This document shows positions 17,316 to 25,186 of a stretch of 64,000 nt of DNA, in pieces. Source of the DNA: Clostridia bacterium. Lineage in GTDB: Bacteria; Bacillota; Clostridia; Oscillospirales; Acutalibacteraceae. A model generated the notes under the pieces. It did not search any database, was not told where the DNA came from, and saw only the letters and a list, made by a program, of their open reading frames with translations. Position 1 is the first letter of the stretch. Each line of letters begins with the position of its first letter. The stretch spans positions 28,348 through 92,347 of the forward strand of contig JAFRQM010000029.1 in the NCBI GenBank assembly GCA_017428625.1, in the 5' to 3' direction. Both the position numbers and the translations under genes were made by a program.

Positions 17316-17391
17316 GGTCGGAGTGACGGGATTCGAACCCATGGCCTCTTGGTCCCGAACCAAGCGCGATACCAAACTTCGCCACACCCCG
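17315..17391 (-). tRNA. tRNA-Pro (CGG)
   Basis: A 77-base tRNA on the minus strand starting CGGGGTGTGGCGAAG and ending CACTCCGACCA. The anticodon stem CTTGG/CCAAG encloses TTCGGGA, anticodon CGG. The T-loop is GTTCGAATC and CCA is encoded. Confidence 0.95.
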
Positions 17392-17402
17392 ATTGCTGTT
17401 GT

Positions 17403-17431
17403 ATTATACATAAAGATTATAAAAAAATCAA
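17403..17431 (-). promoter_or_regulatory. Promoter of tRNA-Pro
   Basis: On the minus strand TTGATT, 17 bases, TATAAT, about 11 bases before the tRNA 5' end. Confidence 0.75.
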
Positions 17432-17480
17432 GTGTTTGAAAATAATAATTTTATTTAATTTAAAAACCTTGTTTCCGGTG

Positions 17481-17508
17481 TTGACATTTTATAAATAAGT
17501 GATATAAT
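17481..17508 (+). promoter_or_regulatory. Strong promoter of the metal-transport unit
   Basis: TTGACA, 16 bases, TATAAT. The predicted start point falls within the palindrome at 17514-17541, so a protein bound there would block initiation. Confidence 0.85.
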
Positions 17509-17513
17509 AAAAA

Positions 17514-17541
17514 CAACAATTAAACAGTTGCTTAATTATTT
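17514..17541. promoter_or_regulatory. Imperfect operator palindrome, copy 1
   Basis: Arms CAACAATTAAAC and GCTTAATTATTT around AGTT. The left arm is identical to that of the perfect copy at 17820-17847 and the right arm differs at three of twelve positions. It lies just after the -10 box. Size and AT-rich half-sites resemble ArsR/SmtB-family metal-sensor operators; this assignment is an inference. Confidence 0.7.
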
Positions 17542-17563
17542 ATTGATGAAAGGGGTTGTTATT

Positions 17564-17782
17564 ATGACAAGAACTTATAAAATTGAAGTTGATTGCGCTA
17601 ATTGTGCAAATTTTATGGAAATTGCAGCCGCAAAAGTCGAGGGCATTGAAAGTGCCGCCGTTAACTTTATGACTCAGAAAATGACTATCGGCTTCAAAGA
17701 AGGCTATGATGAAAAATCCGTTATGAAAAAAGTGTTCAAAGCCTGCAGAAAAGTTGAGCCCGACTGCGAAATAGATTTCTGA
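17564..17782 (+). CDS. Small HMA-domain metal-binding protein
   Basis: 72 residues from ATG 17564, eight bases after AAAGGGG; a start further up would ignore this site. One heavy-metal-associated domain fills the protein: DCANCANFM carries the CxxC-type pair, followed by KVEGIESAAVNFMTQKMTIGF. Such proteins carry soft metal ions to P-type ATPases. The ATPase encoded 80 bases downstream lacks an N-terminal HMA domain, so this protein may be its detached metal-binding domain or chaperone. A weak hairpin (17788-17809) lies between the two genes. Confidence 0.88.
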   Translation: MTRTYKIEVDCANCANFMEIAAAKVEGIESAAVNFMTQKMTIGFKEGYDEKSVMKKVFKACRKVEPDCEIDF

Positions 17783-17819
17783 TTTTTAATCTCACTTTAC
17801 GGTGAGATTTATTAACGCT

Positions 17820-17847
17820 CAACAATTAAACGATTGTTTAATTGTTG
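17820..17847. promoter_or_regulatory. Perfect operator palindrome, copy 2
   Basis: Arms CAACAATTAAAC and GTTTAATTGTTG match perfectly around GATT, 15 bases before the ATPase start and next to its ribosome site AAGGAG. A bound repressor could block a second promoter or act as a roadblock; as RNA the same bases form a hairpin beside the ribosome site. The regulator gene is not in the window. Confidence 0.75.
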
Positions 17848-17862
17848 CAAAGGAGAATTTGA

Positions 17863-19740
17863 ATGAGCAGAAAACAGAAAAAAATACTGCTGAGAATAAT
17901 ACTGACCGTTCTGCTTCTTGTCGCTTTTGCATTTATTCCATTTTCCGAGGTTATCAAACTTGCCTGTTATCTTGCCGTTTATTTCTTAATCGGTTACGAC
18001 ATAGTTCTTAAAGCCCTGAGGGGCATTTTCAACGGCAGACTGTTTGATGAGAATTTTCTTATGTTTGTCGCAACCGTTGGCGCTTTTGCTCTGGCTGTTT
18101 ATGAAAAAAGCGGAGATTATCTTGAAGCAATAGCGGTTATGCTGTTCTATCAAGTTGGTGAGTTTTTTCAAAGTTACGCAGTCGGCAAAAGCAGAAAAAA
18201 CATAATAGCTTTAATGGATATACGCCCCGATTACGCAAACATTGAGGTTGACGGCAAACTTGAAAGCGTAAATCCCGAAGATGTTGAGCCGGGCACAGTA
18301 ATCACAGTTAATCCTGGTGAGAAAATCCCGATTGACGGAACAGTTGAGCAGGGCGATTCAGTCATTGACACAAGTGCGTTGACCGGCGAGAGCGTTCCCC
18401 GCAATGTTTGTGCAGGCGATGAAGTGTTAAGCGGGTGTGTCAACCTCAACGGCGTTCTTAAAATAAGAACAACAAAAGCATTCGGCGAATCGACCGTTTC
18501 AAAAATTCTTGAACTAACCGAAAACGCGAGTTCAAGAAAATCAAAATCCGAAAAATTCATCAGCAAGTTTTCAAGGGTATATACACCCACTGTTTGTGCA
18601 GGCGCATTTCTGCTTGCTGTTTCTGTTCCTCTTTTCAGATTGTTTGTTCTTAACACACAGCCGGAGTGGCATATCTGGATTTACCGCGCGCTTACTTTTC
18701 TTGTAATAAGTTGCCCCTGTGCGCTTGTCATTTCAATTCCGCTCACCTTTTTTGCCGGAATAGGCGGAGCCGGCAGAGAGGGTATTCTGATTAAAGGCTC
18801 CAATTTTCTTGAAACTCTTTCAAAATCAAAAGTATTTGTCTTTGACAAAACGGGCACCCTTACAGAAGGCAGGTTTGAAATTGATTCCGTTCATCACGGC
18901 AAATATGAAGATGAGCGTCTGATAGAACTTGCCGCGCTTGCAGAGAGCGCTTCATCTCATCCTATAAGCAACAGCATAAAAAGTGCATATCCGGGTGAGA
19001 TTGACCTCAGCAGGGTTTCCGATATAAAAGAATACAGCGGCAAAGGCGTTATAGCCGTTGTTGACGGCGTTGAGGTTGCGGCAGGCAATGAAAAACTTAT
19101 GAATGACCTTGGCGTAAATTATATTCCCTGCCGCAGTTCCGGCACAATAATTCACCTCTGCGTAAACGGCGAGTATTCAGGTCATATTTTAATAAAAGAC
19201 GTAATCAGAAACAATTCTAAAGCCGCTATTGATGCTTTGAAAAAATCGGGTGTTAAAAGAACTGTTATGCTTACAGGCGATTCACATAAGGCTGCTGAAG
19301 GCGTTGCAAAAGAACTCGGAATTGATGAAGTTCACTCACAGCTTCTGCCTTCTGAAAAAGTCGGAATTGTTGAAGATATTATCAGAAACAGTGATAATAA
19401 AACTGTTTTTGTCGGTGACGGAATCAATGACGCTCCTTCACTTGTCAGAGCGGATATCGGAATTGCGATGGGCGCAGTCGGCAGCGACGCTGCCATTGAA
19501 GCGGCTGATGTTGTTCTGATGGATGATGACCCGTTAAAAATATCAACCGCATTGAAGATTTCACGCAAGTGTCTCGGCATTGTTTATCAGAACATTATAT
19601 TTTCAGTAGGCGTTAAATTTATATGTCTTGTTCTCGGCACTTTCGGCCTTGCTGATATGTGGCTGGCAATTTTTGCCGATGTAGGTGTAATGGTTATTGC
19701 CGCACTCAATGCTGTAAGGGCGCTACATATAAAAAAATAA
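17863..19740 (+). CDS. P1B-type heavy-metal ATPase, probably Zn/Cd efflux
   Basis: 625 residues. Motifs in order: TGES (174-177), the ion-channel motif SCPCAL (CPC at 284-286), DKTGTLTEG with the phosphorylated Asp 328, SSHPIS, and GDGINDAPS. The end ADVGVMVIAALNAVRAL matches the last membrane helix of the Zn2+/Cd2+ group (CadA/ZntA) more than that of copper pumps. The N-terminus has no HMA domain. ATP-driven export of zinc, cadmium or a similar ion is likely. Transcription would be controlled by the two palindromes; the HMA protein upstream is the probable partner. The naming should not be pushed to cadA without functional data. Confidence 0.9.
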   Translation: MSRKQKKILLRIILTVLLLVAFAFIPFSEVIKLACYLAVYFLIGYDIVLKALRGIFNGRLFDENFLMFVATVGAFALAVYEKSGDYLEAIAVMLFYQVGEFFQSYAVGKSRKNIIALMDIRPDYANIEVDGKLESVNPEDVEPGTVITVNPGEKIPIDGTVEQGDSVIDTSALTGESVPRNVCAGDEVLSGCVNLNGVLKIRTTKAFGESTVSKILELTENASSRKSKSEKFISKFSRVYTPTVCAGAFLLAVSVPLFRLFVLNTQPEWHIWIYRALTFLVISCPCALVISIPLTFFAGIGGAGREGILIKGSNFLETLSKSKVFVFDKTGTLTEGRFEIDSVHHGKYEDERLIELAALAESASSHPISNSIKSAYPGEIDLSRVSDIKEYSGKGVIAVVDGVEVAAGNEKLMNDLGVNYIPCRSSGTIIHLCVNGEYSGHILIKDVIRNNSKAAIDALKKSGVKRTVMLTGDSHKAAEGVAKELGIDEVHSQLLPSEKVGIVEDIIRNSDNKTVFVGDGINDAPSLVRADIGIAMGAVGSDAAIEAADVVLMDDDPLKISTALKISRKCLGIVYQNIIFSVGVKFICLVLGTFGLADMWLAIFADVGVMVIAALNAVRALHIKK

Positions 19741-19745
19741 AAGCA

Positions 19746-19774
19746 GAAGCACAGAGCATTTTACTCTGTGCTTC
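19746..19774. terminator. Hairpin between convergent genes
   Basis: Eleven-base stem GAAGCACAGAG/CTCTGTGCTTC with a seven-base loop. T-rich sequence follows on the minus strand only after a few bases and is absent on the plus strand, so it is a moderate terminator. Confidence 0.6.
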
Positions 19775-19789
19775 AAAAATATTATTCAA

Positions 19790-20863
19790 TTACCATCTGT
19801 TCTCAACATATTCACAGAACGCATACATATCTTTGATTTCAAGAACGGTGCCGTCATCAAGTGTAACGGTGCCGTTCCATTTTCCGTGCACCTGGTGGCT
19901 GTTCATACGCATTGCCAGAACATTGAGGTCGGAGTGATGGTCATAAAAAGGCGTCATTGTCAGGTTGAATCTTCCGTCTTCCGAAACAAACCGCCAAGGT
20001 TGCATAAACTTGTCGGGTTTCGGAAAAACATCAACATCAACCGCACCGATTTTATGCGCTTTGCCGTCATAAAAAAGGCATGTTTCGGTAGCGTTTGATT
20101 CATTGCCGATACCCCAGGTGATTTCAAAACCGAAAATGTGTTTTTCGCCGTTTTCATCCGTTATGTAGGTTGAGCCGTTGCCCCAATACCATACAAGAGA
20201 ATAAGGTGTGCAGACTCTGCCCCAGTCAAGAATACAGAAGGTGTCGTCTTTGGTGAAATCGTAAATATCCGCGGCTATTCTGAACTGACCTTCGCAGGGC
20301 ATCGAATTTTGCTTTGTTGTCATAAAATACCTGTCCGGGAAGTTATCAAAAGGCAGAACGGTTGTAATGTTTTCAAGCCCGGGCATAATATCCATACTGA
20401 AATTGCATTCAACATCCTGAAATTTGAAATAAAGCGTTCTTCCTGTTTCGGTTGTGTTAAAATCAAAACTTGCTTTGCCTATTGTCATATTGACATTGTT
20501 GGGCATATCACCTTTGGGAGGAAGAACATACTTGTCTTTTCCGCCAAGGAACGGTGACATTTTGCTGGCAATTGTTTTGCCTTTTATCAGGTCAACAAGA
20601 ACCGCTGAAACATAGCCGCCAAGTGAAATATTTGCAAAACTTATCTGAACCATATATCTACCGTTTGAAATTTGATAAAAATCCCATTCCTTGCGGCGAT
20701 TCTGCTTTTTGACGCAGTTTCTGTCATAATCAAAAACATTGTGTTTTGCATATCCTTTTGCGAGCAGCGTGCCGTTTGCAGCAAGCAGTCTGGTAGGTTC
20801 GGTGTATTCGGTCTGCTTGCTTTTCTGTGCGGATTCTCTCCAGCCGGTGTATGTTTTTTCCAT
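19790..20863 (-). CDS. DUF2804 family protein
   Basis: 357 residues. WDFYQISNGRYMVQISFANI, LPFDNFPDRYFMTTKQNSM and DWGRVCTPYSLVWYWGNGS with the later FGFEITWGIGNES fit the DUF2804 family, beta-rich proteins of unknown biochemical role. No signal peptide or membrane segment. It is transcribed alone and divergently from the GTPase gene. No function is inferred. Confidence 0.8.
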   Translation of the reverse strand: MEKTYTGWRESAQKSKQTEYTEPTRLLAANGTLLAKGYAKHNVFDYDRNCVKKQNRRKEWDFYQISNGRYMVQISFANISLGGYVSAVLVDLIKGKTIASKMSPFLGGKDKYVLPPKGDMPNNVNMTIGKASFDFNTTETGRTLYFKFQDVECNFSMDIMPGLENITTVLPFDNFPDRYFMTTKQNSMPCEGQFRIAADIYDFTKDDTFCILDWGRVCTPYSLVWYWGNGSTYITDENGEKHIFGFEITWGIGNESNATETCLFYDGKAHKIGAVDVDVFPKPDKFMQPWRFVSEDGRFNLTMTPFYDHHSDLNVLAMRMNSHQVHGKWNGTVTLDDGTVLEIKDMYAFCEYVENRW

Positions 20864-20934
20864 TAAATCGTCACCCTTCGTTTATTTTTCTATATTTTAA
20901 CACAGTGAAATAAAATATTCAACAAATATAAATA

Positions 20935-20963
20935 TTGATTTTATTAAACTATTAAAGTAAAAT
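20935..20963 (+). promoter_or_regulatory. Promoter of the TetM-like/NYN fusion gene
   Basis: TTGATT, 17 bases, TAAAAT, about 24 bases before ATG 20988; GGAAGGAGG (20971-20979) gives a strong ribosome site. The leader is too short to hold the long attenuator known from tet(M). Confidence 0.55.
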
Positions 20964-20987
20964 GTAAACTCGGAAGGAGGGCGAGTA

Positions 20988-23552
20988 ATGAAAAAAGCGG
21001 TTATAGGCATTCTTGCCCATGTTGACGCAGGTAAAACCACATTAGCTGAAGCTCTCCTTTATAAATCAGGATGTTTGCGTTCGCCCGGCAGAGTTGACAG
21101 CGGCAACACGGTTATGGATTCGCACCGAATTGAACGCGAGCGTGGAATAACGGTATTTATGGGTCAGGCAGAACTTAAAACAGATAGAATTAGCATTACA
21201 CTGCTTGACACCCCGGGTCATATTGATTTTTCGACAGAAACCGAGAGAGTTCTGAATGTTATTGACTACGCGATTCTTGTTATCAGCGCGAATGACGGCG
21301 TTCAGTCACATACAAAAACGGTCTGGAAACTGTTAAAACATTACGGTATTCCCGTGTTTATTTTTGTCACAAAAACAGATTACGGCAAAACAGACAACAA
21401 TGCCTTAATTGATGAAATCCGCAGCGAATTGAGCATTGACTGCATAGATTTTACAGACACATCTTGCAGTGAGTTTTATGAACGCGTCGCTCTTTGCTCA
21501 GATGATGTTCTTGAAAAATATATTTCAGGCAAAGGCGTTTCTCAGGACGATATAAGATTCCTTATAAAATCAAGAAGGGCATTTCCGGTGTTTTTCGGCT
21601 CCGGATTAAAATTTGAAGGTATTGACGATTTTATAAGCGCTCTTGAAACCTATATTGATGAAAAGCACTTTCCGGATGAATTTGGCGCAAAAGTATTCAA
21701 AATTACTTATGAAAAAGACTTGAGACTTACGCATGTTAAAATAACTGGCGGAACACTTAAAGTCAAAGATACGGTAAACATTGACGGCATAGATGAAAAG
21801 GTTAATCAGATAAGAATCTATAACGGCGACAGATTTACCGCTGTGAGTGAAGCGCCTGCAGGCACAGTCTGCGCTTTGGCGGGCCTCGAAAACACATATG
21901 ACGGTCAGGGCTTCGGTTATGAACAGAAAGCTGAAAAACCGGTTCTTGAGCCCATAATGAATTTCAGAATAATTCTGCCGGAAGATGTTGACGCCGCACA
22001 GTTTATGCCCAAAATCAAAATGCTTGAAGAAGAAGACCCACAGTTGAAAATCAGATGGAACAGTGCCGGCGGTGAAATTCAGGCAAGCCTTATGGGTGTA
22101 ATTCAGGCTGAAATTCTCAAAAGTGTTGTTTCAGACCGTTTCGGAATACAGATTGAAATCGGCGAAGGCAGTATTCAATATAAAGAAACAATAGAAACGG
22201 CCGTTGAAGGAGTCGGCCATTATGAACCGCTGAGGCATTACGCCGAGGTTCATGTGCTAATTGAGCCCATGAAAAGGGGAAACGGGCTGAAATTTGCCTC
22301 AGTTTGCAGTGAAGATTATCTTGACAGAAACTGGCAAAGGCTGATTCTTACTCATTTAGCCGAAAAACAGCACTTGGGGGTCCTGACCGGTTCCGAACTG
22401 ACTGATGTTAGAATTACTCTTGTTTCAGGCAGGGCGCATCTCAAACATACCGAAGGCGGCGATTTCAGGCAGGCAACTTACCGTGCGGTCAGGAACGGGT
22501 TGATGAACGCAAAATCCGTTCTGCTTGAGCCTTTTTATTCATTTACGCTGCAAGTGCCTTATGACAACCTCGGAAGAGCAATAAATGATATCCACCTTAT
22601 GCACGGTTCGTCTGATCCTCCTGTTGAAGATGACGGATTTGCTATATTGAAAGGCAGAGCGCCCGTTTCGGAGATTAACGGTTATGTGCAGGAGGTTGCT
22701 TCATACACATCAGGCAAAGGCAGGCTCTCACTTGTTTTCTGCGGTTATGATGTTTGCCATAACTCCGCAAAAGTAATTGAAGACAAGAATTACAATCCGG
22801 AGGCTGATATTGAAAACACGGCCGATTCTGTTTTCTGCGCTCACGGAGCGGGGTTTAATGTCAGATGGCAGAATGTTCCGGAATATATGCATATAGGGTA
22901 TTCACTGAAAAAAGACAGCATTGAAAAGCCGGCTGTCAACAAAAGGAATTTTCATATTGACGACAAGGAACTTGAGGCAATAATGAAGCACGAGTTCGGT
23001 GAGGTTAAATATGAATTGTTCAGAAAAGCCGAAGAAAAACCGTCTTCTCAAATAAATGATTACATTTTGACCGAAAGAAAAAAATGGATTATTGTTGACG
23101 GTTACAATGTGATTTTTGCGTGGGATGAATTAAAAGATATTGCCGTATCGGATCTTTCATCCGCAAGAGAAGCGCTTATGCACATTTTAAGCAATTACAG
23201 CGCTTTTACAAAAATAAACATTGTTCTTGTTTTTGACGCATATAAAGTTCCCGGCAATCAGGGTGAAAAATTTGATTTTAACAATATTCATGTTGTATAT
23301 ACAAAGGAACGCGAACTTGCCGATGTTTATATTGAAAAACTTGTTTCTCAGATTGGCAGAAACGAACAGGTCACAATAGTAACATCCGACGCCCTTATTC
23401 AGCTTTCAGCCGTTCGATTCGGAGTTTTGAGAAAAAGCGCGGATGAATTCGGCGCAGATATTGACATTGCAAACCGGAAAATCAGCGAACTTATTGAAAA
23501 AATTCGCAATGGCAGACCAAAATCATTACTTTCAGAAATTACAGATACTTAA
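20988..23552 (+). CDS. TetM-like translational GTPase fused to a YacP/Rae1-like NYN ribonuclease domain
   Basis: 854 residues, against about 640 for TetM/TetO. Residues 1 to about 610 are EF-G-like: P-loop AHVDAGKT (10-17), DTPGH, TKTD as G4, and the domain IV/V stretch LLEPFYSFTLQVPYDNLGRA...GRAPVSEINGYVQEV seen in ribosomal protection proteins. A linker (610-695) with ADSVFCAHGAGF follows. Residues 698-840 form a NYN (PIN-like) domain like YacP/Rae1, with acidic residues kept in IVDGYNVI (Asp 704), VFDAYKV (750), ERELADVYIE (779) and VTSDALIQ (801). Rae1 of Bacillus subtilis cuts mRNA in the ribosomal A site, so the fusion would place a nuclease on a GTPase that enters the same site. Tetracycline resistance is not implied; a role in rescue of stalled ribosomes is inference. 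Confidence 0.85.
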   Translation: MKKAVIGILAHVDAGKTTLAEALLYKSGCLRSPGRVDSGNTVMDSHRIERERGITVFMGQAELKTDRISITLLDTPGHIDFSTETERVLNVIDYAILVISANDGVQSHTKTVWKLLKHYGIPVFIFVTKTDYGKTDNNALIDEIRSELSIDCIDFTDTSCSEFYERVALCSDDVLEKYISGKGVSQDDIRFLIKSRRAFPVFFGSGLKFEGIDDFISALETYIDEKHFPDEFGAKVFKITYEKDLRLTHVKITGGTLKVKDTVNIDGIDEKVNQIRIYNGDRFTAVSEAPAGTVCALAGLENTYDGQGFGYEQKAEKPVLEPIMNFRIILPEDVDAAQFMPKIKMLEEEDPQLKIRWNSAGGEIQASLMGVIQAEILKSVVSDRFGIQIEIGEGSIQYKETIETAVEGVGHYEPLRHYAEVHVLIEPMKRGNGLKFASVCSEDYLDRNWQRLILTHLAEKQHLGVLTGSELTDVRITLVSGRAHLKHTEGGDFRQATYRAVRNGLMNAKSVLLEPFYSFTLQVPYDNLGRAINDIHLMHGSSDPPVEDDGFAILKGRAPVSEINGYVQEVASYTSGKGRLSLVFCGYDVCHNSAKVIEDKNYNPEADIENTADSVFCAHGAGFNVRWQNVPEYMHIGYSLKKDSIEKPAVNKRNFHIDDKELEAIMKHEFGEVKYELFRKAEEKPSSQINDYILTERKKWIIVDGYNVIFAWDELKDIAVSDLSSAREALMHILSNYSAFTKINIVLVFDAYKVPGNQGEKFDFNNIHVVYTKERELADVYIEKLVSQIGRNEQVTIVTSDALIQLSAVRFGVLRKSADEFGADIDIANRKISELIEKIRNGRPKSLLSEITDT

Positions 23553-23582
23553 AGAAAGGCGCAGTTTATCTGCAAATTCATT

Positions 23583-24476
23583 TTGAAAAAATACAGCGCG
23601 GTTATTTCCGTAATTCTCGCAGGTGTGCTGTGGGGACTTATCGGAGTATTTATTAAAAATCTCTCTTTGTCAGGTCTTGACTCTATTCAGATTGCATTTG
23701 TCAGAATGCTTATCGCCTCTGTCTCATTTAAGGCTTTTATTTTGGTTAAAGACAAATCCCTGCTGAAAATCAGTTTGAAGGATATCTGGATGTTTATCGG
23801 AACGGGGATTATAAGTGTTTCGCTTTTCAATATCTGTTATTTTTATACTATTATCAAAAGCGAAGCGTCACTGGCGGTTGTTCTTCTTTATACATCGCCC
23901 GTCTTTGTTGTGCTGTTTTCCGCATTGTTATTCAAAGAAAGAATAACAATCGGCAAAGTTACTGCACTTGTTCTGTCTTTTGCTGGCTGTGTTCTTACTG
24001 CGGGTGTGCTCGGCGGAGTTAAGGTGAGACCTTTTGTTATTCTTACCGGAATTGCTTCTGGTCTATTCTATGCATTGTATTCTGTGTTCGGAAAATTTGC
24101 TTTGAAAAAATACAGCACATACACAGTAACCGCATATACTTTTATTTTCGGACTTTTAGGTGATCTGTTTATCTCAGGACCCATTGAGACTGTTTCGGCA
24201 GTTATCCGTAATCCTCATTCGGTTCTCTGGTGCCTCGGCATCGGAATAATTTCAACGGTTATGCCGTATTTTCTTTACACGCGTGGGCTTGAAAAACTGG
24301 AATCCGGAAAAGCGGCAATTCTTGTTGCAGTGGAACCGCTTGTCGGTGCAGTAATCGGAATGGTATTTCTTAACGAAAGCCATAACATATCCAAAATTGC
24401 AGGCATTATTCTGATTTTGATTTCAATTGTATTGCTTAACATAAACTTCAAAGAGGTGAAGAAGGATGAAAACTGA
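23583..24476 (+). CDS. EamA/DMT-family transporter
   Basis: 297 residues with ten predicted membrane segments in two EamA repeats: SVILAGVLWGLIGVFIKN opens the first, and FVILTGIASGLFYALYSVFG the second. The start is TTG 23583, the only one giving a full first helix; no strong ribosome site is seen. Members export metabolites or amino acids; the substrate is unknown. It overlaps the epimerase gene by 11 bases, which ties the two together. Confidence 0.82.
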   Translation: MKKYSAVISVILAGVLWGLIGVFIKNLSLSGLDSIQIAFVRMLIASVSFKAFILVKDKSLLKISLKDIWMFIGTGIISVSLFNICYFYTIIKSEASLAVVLLYTSPVFVVLFSALLFKERITIGKVTALVLSFAGCVLTAGVLGGVKVRPFVILTGIASGLFYALYSVFGKFALKKYSTYTVTAYTFIFGLLGDLFISGPIETVSAVIRNPHSVLWCLGIGIISTVMPYFLYTRGLEKLESGKAAILVAVEPLVGAVIGMVFLNESHNISKIAGIILILISIVLLNINFKEVKKDEN

Positions 24477-25131
24477 AGTATGCCCCTCAATGATGTGCGC
24501 TGATATTTTCAACCTTGAAGGCGTCATATCAGCATTTGAAAAATGCTCAATTGATTACCTGCACATTGACATAATGGACGGCTCTTTTGTGCCTAATTTC
24601 ACTCTCGGAACGGATTACTGCAGGCACATTAAATCACGCACGGATATTCCGCTCGATATTCATCTTATGGTTAATGAGCCTGAAAACAAAATCGAATGGT
24701 TCCCGATAGGAGAAAATGATTTTGTTTCCGTTCATGCCGAGAGCACAAATCATCTACAGAGAGCGCTCTCCCGAATAAAAGACAAGGGCGCAAAATCAAT
24801 GGTTGCATTGAACCCCGCAACTCCTGTCTGTATGATTGAAAATGTTCTTGACGATATTGATGCTGTTTTAATTATGACAGTCAATCCCGGTTACGCAGGG
24901 CAGAAACTTATACCCTCAACAATAAAAAAGATTGAATACGCAAGACAGTTTCTGGACAGCAGTGGATATGATAATATAAAAATCGAAGTAGATGGCAATG
25001 TCAGTTTTGAAAACGCAGTAAAGATGAAAAAAGCCGGCGCCGATATGTTTGTTGTCGGGTCTTCGGGAATATTCAATAAAGATTATTCTCTTGAAAAAGG
25101 AATTGAGTTATTCCGCAAAGCAACAGACTGA
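24466..25131 (+). CDS. rpe: Ribulose-phosphate 3-epimerase family protein
   Basis: 221 residues, the normal length. PSMMCADIFNLE, YLHIDIMDGSFVPNFTLG, DIHLMV, MTVNPGYAGQKLIP, KIEVDGNVS and MFVVGSSGIF place the metal ligands (His, Asp, His, Asp) and phosphate loop of the family. It interconverts ribulose 5-phosphate and xylulose 5-phosphate, or acts on a related sugar such as allulose 6-phosphate. GAGGTG lies just before the ATG, inside the end of the transporter gene. A second copy elsewhere in the genome would favour a specialised role. Confidence 0.8.
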   Translation: MKTEVCPSMMCADIFNLEGVISAFEKCSIDYLHIDIMDGSFVPNFTLGTDYCRHIKSRTDIPLDIHLMVNEPENKIEWFPIGENDFVSVHAESTNHLQRALSRIKDKGAKSMVALNPATPVCMIENVLDDIDAVLIMTVNPGYAGQKLIPSTIKKIEYARQFLDSSGYDNIKIEVDGNVSFENAVKMKKAGADMFVVGSSGIFNKDYSLEKGIELFRKATD

Positions 25132-25168
25132 AAAATACCGCTCAACTTAATGTAGTGAGTTGAGCGGT
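25131..25168 (-). terminator. Terminator of the lipase gene
   Basis: Eleven-base stem ACCGCTCAACT/AGTTGAGCGGT around a ten-base loop; T's follow on the minus strand (A run 25131-25135). Confidence 0.75.
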
Positions 25169-25186
25169 AAATTATTTATTGTAATT

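Noticed and set aside
17514..17847. CRISPR-like or transposon repeat from the two AT-rich palindromes
   Set aside because: There are only two copies, each placed at a promoter or start region of two functionally linked genes, which fits an operator better.
20988..23552. Tetracycline-resistance gene tet(M)/tet(W)
   Set aside because: The GTPase part is related but diverged, is fused to a NYN domain and lacks the tet(M)-type attenuator leader and any mobile-element context, so a resistance call is not justified.
25132..25186. Possible small RNA between the epimerase and lipase genes
   Set aside because: The only structure is the terminator hairpin of the lipase gene; no promoter is present.
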